This document shows positions 17,701 to 25,959 of a stretch of 53,663 nt of DNA, in pieces. The notes beneath the pieces were generated by a model, which did no database searches, was not told the DNA's origin, and worked only from the letters and a program-made list of their open reading frames with translations. Origin of the DNA: an uncultured Oxalobacteraceae bacterium (GTDB lineage Bacteria > Pseudomonadota > Gammaproteobacteria > Burkholderiales > Burkholderiaceae_D); NCBI GenBank assembly GCA_903862415.1, contig CAIOYD010000053.1, positions 1 to 53,663 on the forward strand, written 5' to 3'. Position numbers and translations under genes: made by a program. Each line of letters opens with the position of its first letter. The stretch's first letter is position 1.

Positions 17701-18862
17701 GATGCTCTATGCCCCAGATTTGACAAAAGCGCTGGTTAAAATACAGAATCTCATCATTGCGGTTGTCGACTACATAAAATGCCAGCGGGGATGAATTGGA
17801 CATCATTTGCATGAGCGATTCATTCCAGCGCAAGACATCTTCAGAGCGTTTGCTGGCAGTAATGTCAGTGCGGATCGAGATGTATTTTTCGATCTGGTTA
17901 AATTCATTCATGAAAGGGGCAACAAAGGTGTCGACCCAGTACAGAGCGCCATTTTTTGCGCTGTTGCACACCTGGCCGCGCCACGGCTTGCCTATGGAAA
18001 TAGATCGCCACATGTCTTCCCAAAAGGATGTGGGATGCATGCCGGAATTGACGATGCGGTGATTTTTGCCCATCAGTTCGTTGCGTGAGTAACCGCTGAT
18101 GTTGCAAAAGGCATCATTGACTTCGATAATATTGCCAGCGCGGTTAGCAATCGACACGATGGCATGCTGGTTGAGTGTGCTCAGCAGGGCCTGACTGTCA
18201 CGCAGCACTTTTTCAAAATTAATGGCTGCCTGCTTGGTAGCGGAGATATCCGTGCGGATGGAAATATATTTTTCAACCTGTCCATGGTTGTCTACATAGG
18301 GTGAAATGACGGTGTCGACCCAGTACAGCGAGCCATTTTTGGCGCGGTTACAGACTTCGCCGTGCCACGACTTACCTCTGGAAATATCCTGCCACATGGC
18401 AGTCCAGAAGTCTTTATCCTGAATGCCGGAATTGACGATGCGGTGATTGCTGCCGATCAGTTCCTCACGACTATAGCCACTGATTTTACAAAAAGCATCA
18501 TTGACTTCGGTGATGTTGCCGGCACGGTTGGCTACGGAAATAATGGCATGCTGGTTGAGTGTGTTCAGCAGCGCTTCGCTGTCGCGCATGAGTTTTTGGG
18601 TGCTCTGATTTTCTGAAACATCCTTGTGCAAGAGACGGGATTTGAGCAAAAAGTGTAACCACCACACTCCGCTCAAATAAGCGCAGACGGCACCAAATAT
18701 AGCACCGGCTATCTCGATGCTGGAATGCGGTTGTTGGTTGAAGGACAGTTGGTTATTGAGTTCTGCTACGAATAGTTGATAGGCCAGAACGGTTATTAGT
18801 CCCAGTAATAAAATTACGATAATGGTATTTTTATTGACTGGGAAGGTTACATTCATGGTCAT
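14756..18862 (-). CDS. Membrane multi-PAS hybrid histidine kinase with two receivers and HPt
   Basis: This 1368-residue sensor has two N-terminal membrane helices (about 12-33 and 51-73). Two near-identical PAS-PAC units (about 95-212 and 223-340) and two further PAS regions (about 345-470 and 495-615) follow. The kinase core has His645 in NMSHELRTP and ATP motifs NLCSNAIKFT, DSGIGIS and GGTGLGLAI. Two receivers follow, with Asp935 in IDWEMPG and Asp1077 in MDLQMPVMDG, then an HPt domain with His1224 in HSLKG. The final 70 residues look like a second helical bundle without an obvious His. This BarA/unorthodox layout relays phosphate His-Asp-His to a separate receiver; the next two genes both carry one. 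The start is Met at 18862 or 18856. Confidence 0.93.
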   Translation of the reverse strand: MTMNVTFPVNKNTIIVILLLGLITVLAYQLFVAELNNQLSFNQQPHSSIEIAGAIFGAVCAYLSGVWWLHFLLKSRLLHKDVSENQSTQKLMRDSEALLNTLNQHAIISVANRAGNITEVNDAFCKISGYSREELIGSNHRIVNSGIQDKDFWTAMWQDISRGKSWHGEVCNRAKNGSLYWVDTVISPYVDNHGQVEKYISIRTDISATKQAAINFEKVLRDSQALLSTLNQHAIVSIANRAGNIIEVNDAFCNISGYSRNELMGKNHRIVNSGMHPTSFWEDMWRSISIGKPWRGQVCNSAKNGALYWVDTFVAPFMNEFNQIEKYISIRTDITASKRSEDVLRWNESLMQMMSNSSPLAFYVVDNRNDEILYFNQRFCQIWGIEHLADAMRRKQLKNHAIDADCTKVLADPEAFLQSCIPLQDSGNRIILEDEIPFINQRTVRRYTTQIRDDFDLYYGRFYIFEEVTERKQVEQALSLATASAQNALEALKISEERINFAIESSGDGVWDWDIPNNKLQLSKRWKAMLGFAENEIGDNLNEWTNRLHPDEIAQVMAEVQSSLDGQSNTYSRQHRMLCKDGSYIWILTRGMIVKRDQQGLPLRMVGTHTDISLQKMAEETLKNASASAIAASLAKSQFLANMSHELRTPMNAILGMLTLMRKTELNSRQMDYAVKTENAARTLLGLLNEILDFSKIEAGKMALDLHTFNLELMMNSLAVIISNNVDNKPLEILFDIDPAIPTELKGDSLRLQQVFINLCSNAIKFTEAGEVLVSIQATGHTADSITLLCSVKDSGIGISLANQQTIFDSFTQAESSTTRRFGGTGLGLAISQHFVKLMGGNIQLESQLGYGSRFYFSITLPVLNTTSTILPAAKDPQTLHALIVDDNPTARQLLSRMAVSMGWVVDVAESGQQALSLLTQQQRSTSPYQVIFIDWEMPGLNGWETCVRMQDLHLSGLPPVVIMVSANGREMFNQKNPQEQSLLDGYLVKPVTASMLYNAVIDAKASYASSVQNKPSGDQRLCGIRILVAEDNHINQQVAQELLECEGAYVQIANNGLEAVNYLSNTTLPFDVVLMDLQMPVMDGFSATKKIRSTNGIANTPIVAMTANAMASDRDECLAAGMNQHIGKPFDLNHLVTVLQQYVRQPAKQISNQKPSDSISPQLQNAADNAGVNLSAALNRIGQNRELYVRMLVTFESELLNTPKQLQQHLQDGEYVQLKQKMHSLKGLSGTLGLHTLMEQAGWAEHQFAGNISPLEAQTAAEKITQLITKNYPELQQLISILQASQTVSASTQQPNDDFHARQLQSSIESLSVMLNNSDMTAIKLIRELRQRANASDQPELLKLEAAIEALDFSSALKQCQLLLKGL
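17843..18583 (-). repeat. Tandem duplication of a PAS-PAC coding unit
   Basis: Two direct repeats of about 355 bases encode residues about 94-212 and 223-340 of the hybrid kinase. Shared peptide blocks include TLNQHAI, ANRAGNI, EVNDAFC, ISGYSR, NHRIVNSG, YWVDT and EKYISIRTDI. The DNA is also clearly similar (GGCATGCTGGTTGAGTGTG occurs in both), which points to a fairly recent internal duplication. Confidence 0.85.
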
Positions 18863-19247
18863 TAACGTTAATTAAATTTTATTGACCGCCATGAATGAAA
18901 AGGCGGTGTAAGTGTGCTCTGAACGTTATAATCTGGGGTGTTATTTTGAGCATAGGATATGGCGAGAAATTTACCAAGAAAAGCGGTGGTTGGTGGCGAT
19001 TATTGGCGTTTTCGGAACCCGGCTGTTCATCATTGTTGCTGGCCTGGCAGCAAATTGTCATGCTGAAGTCACTGAGCCGAACTATGCTGATAGGACTTAA
19101 GCTGATTCCTGTTATTTTGCCAAGTTGTTTTTTTAAAAATTGTGAACCGCAATGGATTAAAAAAGCGGATAATTGCGCTTCTTTTAAGCACTAATTTTCA
19201 GCGGCAAACCGCCTTGACAGACCGATTTCAGTAAAGTTACCCATTCG
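18863..19247. other. Divergent intergenic region, 385 bases
   Basis: This region separates the divergent hybrid kinase and ABC permease genes. It holds a TATAAT at 18927-18932 on the plus strand and a small hairpin (ACCGCC at 18885-18890, GGCGGT at 18902-18907). A 99-codon plus-strand open frame at 18895 has no ribosome binding site and an implausible composition, so I do not call it. I recognise no riboswitch. Confidence 0.5.
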
Positions 19248-20990
19248 ATGGAACATTCCCCATTCAGCGGCCAGGCATGGCAGCGTAATAATTCCGCTTC
19301 TCACCAGCCCAATCGCTGGGACTGGATGGCGATGCCGATTATTCTCGGCCTGATCTTTATGCTCGCCTTTGGTGCGGCACAAATGTCGACGCCGTATCAG
19401 GTAGGGATGCCGCTCGACATTACTCTGGACCCCTGGTATTTACCGTATTATTTACTGCGCACCACGTTGCGTATGCTGACAGCTTTGCTGCTGTCGCTGA
19501 TTTTTAGTTTTGTGTTTGCTGCGCTGGCAGCGCGCTACCGTCTGGCTGAAAAAATCATGGTTCCGGCACTCGATATTTTGCAGTCGATTCCAGTGCTGGG
19601 CTTTCTCACCATTACCGTGACCGGTTTTATTGCCCTGTTTCCCGGCAGTCTGCTGGGCGTGGAATGTGCGGCCATTTTTGCCATTTTTACTTCCCAGGCC
19701 TGGAATATGGCCTTCAGCATGTATCAGTCGATGCGCACTGTGCCATCAGATTTGCGCGAAGCAGCGCGCATATTTCATCTATCATCCTGGCAGCGCTTCT
19801 GGCGGCTTGAACTGCCGTATGCGATGCCGGCGTTGTTGTGGAATATGATGATGTCGATGTCGGGTGGCTGGTTTTTTGTGGTGGCGTGCGAAACCATTAC
19901 CGTCAACAATCATAATATTCAGTTGCCAGGTATCGGTTCGTATATTGCCTATGCAATCAATCAGGAAAATTACATCGCCATGGGTTGGGCGATTGGTGCC
20001 ATGCTGATCGGTATTTTAATGTATGACCAGTTATTGTTCCGTCCCCTGATTGCCTGGGCGAATAAATTCAAGTATGAGCAGACGGGTGACCAGGGTGGAC
20101 AGGAATCGTGGTTTTTAACACTCATGCGCCGCGCTAATGCATTGCAGGGACTCACTGAAGGGATGATGAATTTTTTTGAGCGCGGTCTGGCCCTGTTCAA
20201 GAAAAATTACGATGGCACTTCGATCATGGCGCGGCCGCAGCGTATCAACCCGACGGTTGAGCGCGTCAGTGACGCCATCATAGCTGCGCTGGTCATGCTG
20301 GCCATCTGGAAGATCACGACTTATATTCACAGTGCCGTCGGCTGGGGTGAAGTGTTGCGGGTGTTCTGGTATGGCTTTATCACCCTCATGCGGGTGACGA
20401 TCATGATCAGTCTGGCGTCGCTGGTGTGGGTGCCTATCGGTGTGTGGATCGGACTCAATCCGAAGTATGCCGAACGCATGCAGCCGGTGGCTCAGTTTAT
20501 GGCGGCCTTTCCGGCCAATTTCATGTTTCCGCTGGTGGTGATTGTGCTGGTGAAGTTTCATCTTAATCCGGATATCTGGCTCACCCCGTTAATGGTATTT
20601 GGTACCCAGTGGTACATTTTATTTAATGTGATTGCCGGTGCCAGTATTATTCCGACCGAACTTATTTATGCTGCCGATAATTTTGGCCTTAAAGGTTGGA
20701 ATCGCTGGAAGCGGTTTTTGCTGCCGGCGATTTTTCCCAGTTTTGTTACCGGCGCGATCACGGCTTCGGGTGGATCGTGGAATGCCAGTATTGTGTCCGA
20801 ATATGTGACCTGGGGACCGAATACGCTGACCGCCACCGGACTCGGTAGTTACATTGCCCAGGTGACCGCGACGGGCGATTTTCCACGGGTGGCCTTGGGC
20901 ATTGCCGTGATGTGCGTATTTGTGACTGCCTGTAATCGTTTCATCTGGCGCAAGCTGTATCGCATCGCTGAAGAAAAAATGAGTTTTTAA
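19248..20990 (+). CDS. ABC transporter permease, two fused NitT/TauT-type domains
   Basis: This 580-residue inner-membrane protein is a tandem fusion of two BPD-type permease domains. Each half has about six hydrophobic helices and an EAA loop that docks the ATPase: LREAARIFHLSSWQRFWRLE in the first half, and IYAADNFGLKGWNRWKRF in the second. The halves meet at about residues 285-345, which are hydrophilic. Single-domain members are near 260 residues, so this chain supplies both halves of the pore. The following gene encodes the ATPase. No periplasmic binding protein is nearby, so the substrate is unknown; nitrate, sulfonate, taurine and related ions are handled by relatives. The ATG at 19248 has no strong ribosome binding site. 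Confidence 0.92.
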   Translation: MEHSPFSGQAWQRNNSASHQPNRWDWMAMPIILGLIFMLAFGAAQMSTPYQVGMPLDITLDPWYLPYYLLRTTLRMLTALLLSLIFSFVFAALAARYRLAEKIMVPALDILQSIPVLGFLTITVTGFIALFPGSLLGVECAAIFAIFTSQAWNMAFSMYQSMRTVPSDLREAARIFHLSSWQRFWRLELPYAMPALLWNMMMSMSGGWFFVVACETITVNNHNIQLPGIGSYIAYAINQENYIAMGWAIGAMLIGILMYDQLLFRPLIAWANKFKYEQTGDQGGQESWFLTLMRRANALQGLTEGMMNFFERGLALFKKNYDGTSIMARPQRINPTVERVSDAIIAALVMLAIWKITTYIHSAVGWGEVLRVFWYGFITLMRVTIMISLASLVWVPIGVWIGLNPKYAERMQPVAQFMAAFPANFMFPLVVIVLVKFHLNPDIWLTPLMVFGTQWYILFNVIAGASIIPTELIYAADNFGLKGWNRWKRFLLPAIFPSFVTGAITASGGSWNASIVSEYVTWGPNTLTATGLGSYIAQVTATGDFPRVALGIAVMCVFVTACNRFIWRKLYRIAEEKMSF

Positions 20991-21025
20991 TCTGTGATTG
21001 AGTTGAATTAAAAAGGTTGATGAGA

Positions 21026-22318
21026 ATGAGCCAGATATTAATTAATCTGAGTGGCGTAGGTAAAAATTTCAGTTCGGCTGACGGGTCGGAACGGATCGTG
21101 CTCGAGGGCGTGGATTTTACTCTGCAAGAAGGTGAAATCGTGGCCTTGCTGGGAAAGTCTGGTTCCGGCAAATCGACGCTGTTGCGGATTATGGCCGGCT
21201 TACTGCCCGCCGATAAAGGTCAGGTGACGTATCGCGGCCAGCAGTTGTTTGGCCCGGCGCGTGGCATTGCCATGGTGTTTCAGTCGTTTGCCCTGTTTCC
21301 GTGGTTGACGGTTCAGCAAAATGTGGAACTCGGACTAGAAGCCCAGGGTATTGCTAAGGAAGTGCGTTCCGAACAGGCTGAGGCTGCGATCGAAATGATT
21401 GGTCTGGCCGGTTTTGAAGGCGCTTTGCCGCGCGAGTTGTCAGGCGGGATGAAGCAGCGGGTGGGTATTGCCCGTGCGCTGGTGATGAATCCGGATGTGC
21501 TGCTCATGGATGAAGCGTTTTCTGCACTCGATGTGTTGACCGGTGAAACGCTGCGCAACGATATGCTGGAATTGTGGGAGAGTAAAAAAACTCCGATGAA
21601 AGGCATACTGATTGTTTCGCATAATATTGAAGAAGCGGTCATGATGGCGGACCGGATTTTAATTTTTTCCAGCGATCCGGGGCGTGTCAGAGCCGAGATC
21701 AAAGTATCGCTGCCGCGTGAACGTTCTGAAGATTCACCGGAAGTGCGTGCGTTGATTGATGAAGTGTATACCCTGATGACGGCCAGACCGGTTGAGTCCG
21801 ATGCCAACGGTAAAGCCGAAGCCCAATATCAGGCGTATCGTCTGCCGGAAGCTGAAATCAGTCAGATGGAAGGCTTGCTGGAAATGCTGGCCGATGAACC
21901 GTTTAATGGACGCGCCGATTTGCCGCAACTGGCAGAAGAAGCCGGCTTGTCCGATGAAGATCTGTTCCCGGTATATGAAGCTCTGCGTCTGATCGGTCTG
22001 GTTAATATTGAACATGGTGATATTCATCTGACCAGTCTGGGTCAGCGTTATTGTCAGGCCGATCAGGCCTTCCGCAAACATTTATTTGGCCAGCAGCTGC
22101 TGCAAAATGTACCACTGGCCGCGCGTATTCATCACAGCCTGAAACTGGAAAAATCGGGCGAACTGCGCAAGGAACCTTTCCTCAATCTGCTGGAGGAATT
22201 TCTCTCAGCCGAAGAAGCCAAGCAAATGCTCGAAGTGGCGGTGGAATGGGGTCGTTATGGTGAAATGTACGAATACAACTACCACACAGGTATGCTTAAG
22301 TTGCCGGATGCCGAGTGA
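21026..22318 (+). CDS. ABC transporter ATPase with C-terminal AAA-associated domain
   Basis: This 430-residue protein couples ATP hydrolysis to the fused permease encoded just upstream. The first 240 residues are a standard ABC cassette: Walker A GKSGSGKST, Q-loop in VFQSFALFPW, signature LSGGMKQR, Walker B LLMDEAFSALD, and the switch His in VSHN. The extra 170 residues at the C-terminus are an acidic helical and winged-helix-like extension, as in the AAA-associated C-terminal domain of NitT/TauT-type ATPases. Its role is unclear but is probably regulatory. The frame opens at a TTG at 21017. I prefer the ATG at 21026, nine bases after AAAAGG. It ends immediately before the chitinase gene. Confidence 0.92.
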   Translation: MSQILINLSGVGKNFSSADGSERIVLEGVDFTLQEGEIVALLGKSGSGKSTLLRIMAGLLPADKGQVTYRGQQLFGPARGIAMVFQSFALFPWLTVQQNVELGLEAQGIAKEVRSEQAEAAIEMIGLAGFEGALPRELSGGMKQRVGIARALVMNPDVLLMDEAFSALDVLTGETLRNDMLELWESKKTPMKGILIVSHNIEEAVMMADRILIFSSDPGRVRAEIKVSLPRERSEDSPEVRALIDEVYTLMTARPVESDANGKAEAQYQAYRLPEAEISQMEGLLEMLADEPFNGRADLPQLAEEAGLSDEDLFPVYEALRLIGLVNIEHGDIHLTSLGQRYCQADQAFRKHLFGQQLLQNVPLAARIHHSLKLEKSGELRKEPFLNLLEEFLSAEEAKQMLEVAVEWGRYGEMYEYNYHTGMLKLPDAE

Positions 22319-22322
22319 TGGC

Positions 22323-23657
22323 ATGATGACTAAAAAAATTCTACTGCTGTTATCGCTGACCGGTAGCCTGCTCAGTCATGCAGCCAGTTTGGAAGTGGTC
22401 GGATATTTTCCTTCCTGGAGTGTGGCTGATCCGGTGCCGTTCGAAATCAATGCACAAACAATTAGTGCGGCCAATTTAACGGTAATTAATTACGCCTTTC
22501 TGGATATCTGCTGGGATGGATTGCATGGCAATCCGGCCGTGACCAATAAAAATGATGTGCATGATTGCCTGGATAAGCAGGGTGAAAAAATCACTCCGCC
22601 GAATGGTTCGATCGTGCTCGGCAATCCGCTGTGGGATGCTGATGTACATGGTCGCGGCAAGAATAATCTCGCAAAATTGCTGGCACTCAAAGCGGTTAAT
22701 CCGCAACTTAAACTGGTGGCTTCGGTGGGCGGCTGGGATTGGTCGAACCGCTTTTCTCTGACGGCAAGGCAGGCGCAGACGCGCGACAATTTTTCTGCTT
22801 CGGCAGTCGAATTTTTACGTGCTTCCGGTTTTGATGGTATTGATATCGATTGGGAATTTCCTACGGCCATCGGTGTGCCCTGTACACCGCGGCAGCAGTG
22901 TGATGATCCTGACGATAAAGCCAATTATGTGTTGCTGCTACAAACCTTGCGCCATTTTGTTGACCGCGCCGGTCGCGAAGATGGCAAGCATTATTTACTG
23001 ACAATCGCGGCGGGCTCAACACCGAAATTTATTCATAAAACTCAGTCTGAGGCCCCCTGGCTGGCAGAGTTGGCTCACTCAGTGGACTGGATTAATCTGA
23101 TGAATTACGATTATCACGGTCCATGGGAAAGTCGCGCTGGCCTTAATTCTCCTTTGCAAAGCGATGCGCTGGATCTGTCTGAAACCGCCGTGACGACGAA
23201 TGCACAGGCGATGGTGACGCTGCTGCTGCGGTATGTGCCGGCACAGCAACTGGTGCTGGGGGTGCCGTTTTATGGTTACAGCTGGCCGGGTTGTCAGCCT
23301 GGCGCACAGCAGGATGGTTTATATCAGTCATGTCAGCAAAAGACGGCTGCGGAAGACTGGAGCTTTACCCGCCTGACGACGCAGGGTTATCTGCTTCTGG
23401 ATGAGCATGGAGAGCACACCCGTGCAGGGCGTGGATTTACCCGTTACTGGAATCAGGACGGAGCCGTGCCGTATTTATATAATTCACTCACCAGGCAGTT
23501 CATCAGTTATGAAGATGAGCAATCCATTCATGCCAAGGACTTTTTCATCCTGCAGAATGGTTTGCTTGGCGCGATGTTTTGGGAGCTCAATGCCGACCGT
23601 GAAAAAATTCTCGGCACGGTGGTGGCACATGATTTACTCGATCAGGTCATTCACTGA
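22323..23657 (+). CDS. Secreted chitinase, glycoside hydrolase family 18
   Basis: This 444-residue enzyme should hydrolyse beta-1,4 bonds in chitin or chito-oligosaccharides outside the cytoplasm. Residues 1-20 form a signal peptide (KK, a Leu-rich core, then SHA-A). The mature chain is a GH18 barrel starting EVVGYFPSW, with SVGGWDW as the strand-3 motif. The catalytic DGIDIDWE is at 171-178 (acid Glu178), followed by MNYDYHG and a late MFWELNAD. No chitin-binding module is visible. The adjacent ATG codons at 22323 and 22326 give the signal peptide; earlier in-frame codons are inside the ATPase gene. Position suggests cotranscription with the transporter, which might take up a breakdown product, though that is speculative. 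Its 3' end overlaps the LysR gene by 11 bases. Confidence 0.93.
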   Translation: MMTKKILLLLSLTGSLLSHAASLEVVGYFPSWSVADPVPFEINAQTISAANLTVINYAFLDICWDGLHGNPAVTNKNDVHDCLDKQGEKITPPNGSIVLGNPLWDADVHGRGKNNLAKLLALKAVNPQLKLVASVGGWDWSNRFSLTARQAQTRDNFSASAVEFLRASGFDGIDIDWEFPTAIGVPCTPRQQCDDPDDKANYVLLLQTLRHFVDRAGREDGKHYLLTIAAGSTPKFIHKTQSEAPWLAELAHSVDWINLMNYDYHGPWESRAGLNSPLQSDALDLSETAVTTNAQAMVTLLLRYVPAQQLVLGVPFYGYSWPGCQPGAQQDGLYQSCQQKTAAEDWSFTRLTTQGYLLLDEHGEHTRAGRGFTRYWNQDGAVPYLYNSLTRQFISYEDEQSIHAKDFFILQNGLLGAMFWELNADREKILGTVVAHDLLDQVIH

Positions 23658-24552
23658 AAATTTCTACCATCAAATTACGCAGCCACTGATTGCCCAAATC
23701 CTGATGATAACGCCCATGCCAGAAAATATTGGTTTGTAATTCAGGCAGTGGCAGTGGATGTTTGTGGTAATGCAGTCCAAAGTGGCCGGTAGCGCTTGCG
23801 GCCAGTTTTTGCGGTACCGTGACCAGTAAATCACTCTGGCTGATGATGTAGGGTACGGCGGTAAAGTACGGTACGCTGAATTTGACGTTGCCCAGCAGGT
23901 CGGCTTTTTCCAGTGCGAGATTAATCTGGTCATATGGGTTTTCTGCCGAAGCGACCAGCAATTGTTCTGCACCTTGCATTTTTTTAAGGGTGAGTTTCTG
24001 ACTCGCCAGCGGATGTGCGGAGCGCATGAGTACCACATACTTTTGCCGGAATAAACGTCGCTGGTACAGCGCCTGCGGTACCTGACTGAATGCGCCGATG
24101 GCAAGATCGGTTTTTCCTTCCCCTAATTCGGCAACTAAATCGATGCCGGCACTGCGTCGGGTACTGATGCGTACGGCAGGTGCCAGCAGGGCGCATTGCT
24201 GAATTAAACGCGGCATGAAATACAGTTCGGCCACATCGGTGAGCACAATCTGAAAATGGCGCATGCTTGTTGCCGGGTTGAATTGTTCCTGCACGTTGAG
24301 TGCTTCGCTCAAGCCGTTGAGTGCCAAACGTATCGGATCAGCCAGCAAATCTGCAAATGGCGTGGCCTGCATGCCCTCTTTGGTGCGCACAAATAAGGGA
24401 TCATCAAAATTGCGCCGCAGACGGGCGAGGGCATTGCTTACGGCCGGTTGCGACAGGTTGAGCACGCGCGCCACTTTGGAAATCTGCTTGTGCTGATAGA
24501 TTTCATTGAACACCACCAGTAAATTTAAATCGAGGCTGTGCAGGTTTATCAT
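23647..24552 (-). CDS. LysR-family transcriptional regulator
   Basis: This 301-residue regulator has an N-terminal winged helix-turn-helix (residues about 3-62: LDLNLLVVFNEI, ISKVARVLNLSQPAVSNALARLR) and a C-terminal effector-binding domain of the periplasmic-binding fold. It is divergent from hmgA and so probably controls hmgA-fahA in response to an aromatic catabolite, the usual arrangement for LysR genes. The frame continues upstream to 24573, but the Met at 24552 gives the canonical N-terminus. An imperfect inverted repeat lies immediately upstream and may be its operator. Effector and sign of control are not known. Confidence 0.92.
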   Translation of the reverse strand: MINLHSLDLNLLVVFNEIYQHKQISKVARVLNLSQPAVSNALARLRRNFDDPLFVRTKEGMQATPFADLLADPIRLALNGLSEALNVQEQFNPATSMRHFQIVLTDVAELYFMPRLIQQCALLAPAVRISTRRSAGIDLVAELGEGKTDLAIGAFSQVPQALYQRRLFRQKYVVLMRSAHPLASQKLTLKKMQGAEQLLVASAENPYDQINLALEKADLLGNVKFSVPYFTAVPYIISQSDLLVTVPQKLAASATGHFGLHYHKHPLPLPELQTNIFWHGRYHQDLGNQWLRNLMVEIFSE

Positions 24553-24553
24553 G

Positions 24554-24584
24554 CCATTATAACCATTATTCATATTATCAATGG
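24554..24584. promoter_or_regulatory. Candidate LysR operator in the hmgA promoter region
   Basis: CCATT-ATAA (24554-24562) faces TTAT-C-AATGG (24575-24584) as an inverted repeat with a single extra base. The site is between the divergent LysR gene and hmgA, where such regulators bind. A T-N11-A pattern can be read within it. Confidence 0.4.
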
Positions 24585-24665
24585 AGACTATTTTAGTATT
24601 GATATCGTAAAACTGTCCAGATTACTTTACAGTGTGATCATTCTGATGATTTGGGAGCCAGATTC

Positions 24666-25958
24666 ATGACGCTGAATTACCTGACCGGCTTTGGTAATGA
24701 GTTTGCCACTGAGGCGTTGCCGGGTGCTTTGCCTGCAGGACAAAACTCACCACAGCAGGTTGCCTATGGTTTGTATGCGGAACAGATTTCCGGTACCGCC
24801 TTTACGGCGCCACGCAGTCATAATCGTCGTACCTGGACTTACCGGATTCGTCCGGCGGCCGTGCATGGTGAATTTGTGCAGATTTCCAATGGCATGATCG
24901 TCAGTGATTTTACACAGGTGGCGGCCACTCCCAACCCCTTGCGCTGGAACCCTTTACCTATTCCTTTAGCACCGACCGATTTTATTTCCGGCTGGGTAAC
25001 CATGGCTGGCACCGGTTCGGCTGATGCGCAAAGCGGTTGCGCAATTCATCTGTATGCCGCCAATGCTGACATGATCGAGAGGTTTTTTTACAGTGCCGAC
25101 AGTGAATTGCTGATAGTGCCGCAACAGGGTAGCCTGTTGCTGAAAACCGAGTTGGGTGAGATGTTGATTGCGCCGCAGGAAATTGCCGTACTGCCACGGG
25201 GCATTCGTTTTCAGGTGCGCCTGCCGGATGGTGTGGCGCGCGGGTATATCTGTGAAAACTTTGGTGGCGCATTGCGTTTGCCGGACTTGGGTGTCATTGG
25301 TTCCAACGGTCTGGCCAATCCGCGCGACTTTCAGATACCGGTGGCGAAGTATGAAGAGCGCGAAGGCGAATTTGAACTGATTGCCAAATTTAGTGGCCAC
25401 TTATGGCAAGCCAGCATTGGTCATTCACCACTCGATGTGGTGGCTTGGCACGGCAACTTTGTTCCCTGTAAATACGATTTGCGGCATTTTAATACCATCG
25501 GTTCGATCAGTTATGATCATCCTGATCCGTCGATTTTTTTGGTTTTGCAGTCGCAAAGCGATACCCCGGGTGTGGACAGCATCGATTTTGTGATTTTCCC
25601 GCCGCGCTGGTTAGCCGCTGAAAACACTTTCCGGCCTCCCTGGTTTCATCGCAATATTGCGGCCGAATTCATGGGTTTGATACACGGTGCCTACGATGCC
25701 AAGGCCGAGGGTTTTTTGCCGGGCGGCTCCAGTCTGCATAACTGCATGACTGGCCATGGTCCAGATGAAGCGACGTTCAGCAAGGCGTCGGCCATCGATA
25801 CCAGTATTCCACATAAGGTGGCGGATACCATGGCGTTCATGTTTGAAACCCGCACCTTATTGCGTCCAACCCGTTTTGCACTCGAATCGTCTCTGCGTCA
25901 GGCAGATTATGCCCAGTGCTGGCAGGGTTTGAAAAAACAGTTTACTCAGGAACCTTGA
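24666..25958 (+). CDS. hmgA: Homogentisate 1,2-dioxygenase
   Basis: HmgA opens the ring of homogentisate to maleylacetoacetate in tyrosine and phenylalanine degradation. The 430-residue product begins YLTGFGNEF, the family signature. The iron site lies in about residues 325-370: WFHRN and AAEFMG supply His and Glu, and MTGHGPD supplies the second His, with GGSSLHN just before. The start ATG follows a GGGAG site eight bases upstream; an in-frame TTG at 24651 overlaps that site and is unlikely. fahA follows one base after the stop. The isomerase step (MaiA) is not encoded here. Confidence 0.96.
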   Translation: MTLNYLTGFGNEFATEALPGALPAGQNSPQQVAYGLYAEQISGTAFTAPRSHNRRTWTYRIRPAAVHGEFVQISNGMIVSDFTQVAATPNPLRWNPLPIPLAPTDFISGWVTMAGTGSADAQSGCAIHLYAANADMIERFFYSADSELLIVPQQGSLLLKTELGEMLIAPQEIAVLPRGIRFQVRLPDGVARGYICENFGGALRLPDLGVIGSNGLANPRDFQIPVAKYEEREGEFELIAKFSGHLWQASIGHSPLDVVAWHGNFVPCKYDLRHFNTIGSISYDHPDPSIFLVLQSQSDTPGVDSIDFVIFPPRWLAAENTFRPPWFHRNIAAEFMGLIHGAYDAKAEGFLPGGSSLHNCMTGHGPDEATFSKASAIDTSIPHKVADTMAFMFETRTLLRPTRFALESSLRQADYAQCWQGLKKQFTQEP

Positions 25959-25959
25959 T

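Noticed and set aside
18895-19194. 99-codon plus-strand open frame upstream of the permease
   Set aside because: No ribosome binding site and an odd Cys/Trp-rich composition with no motif.
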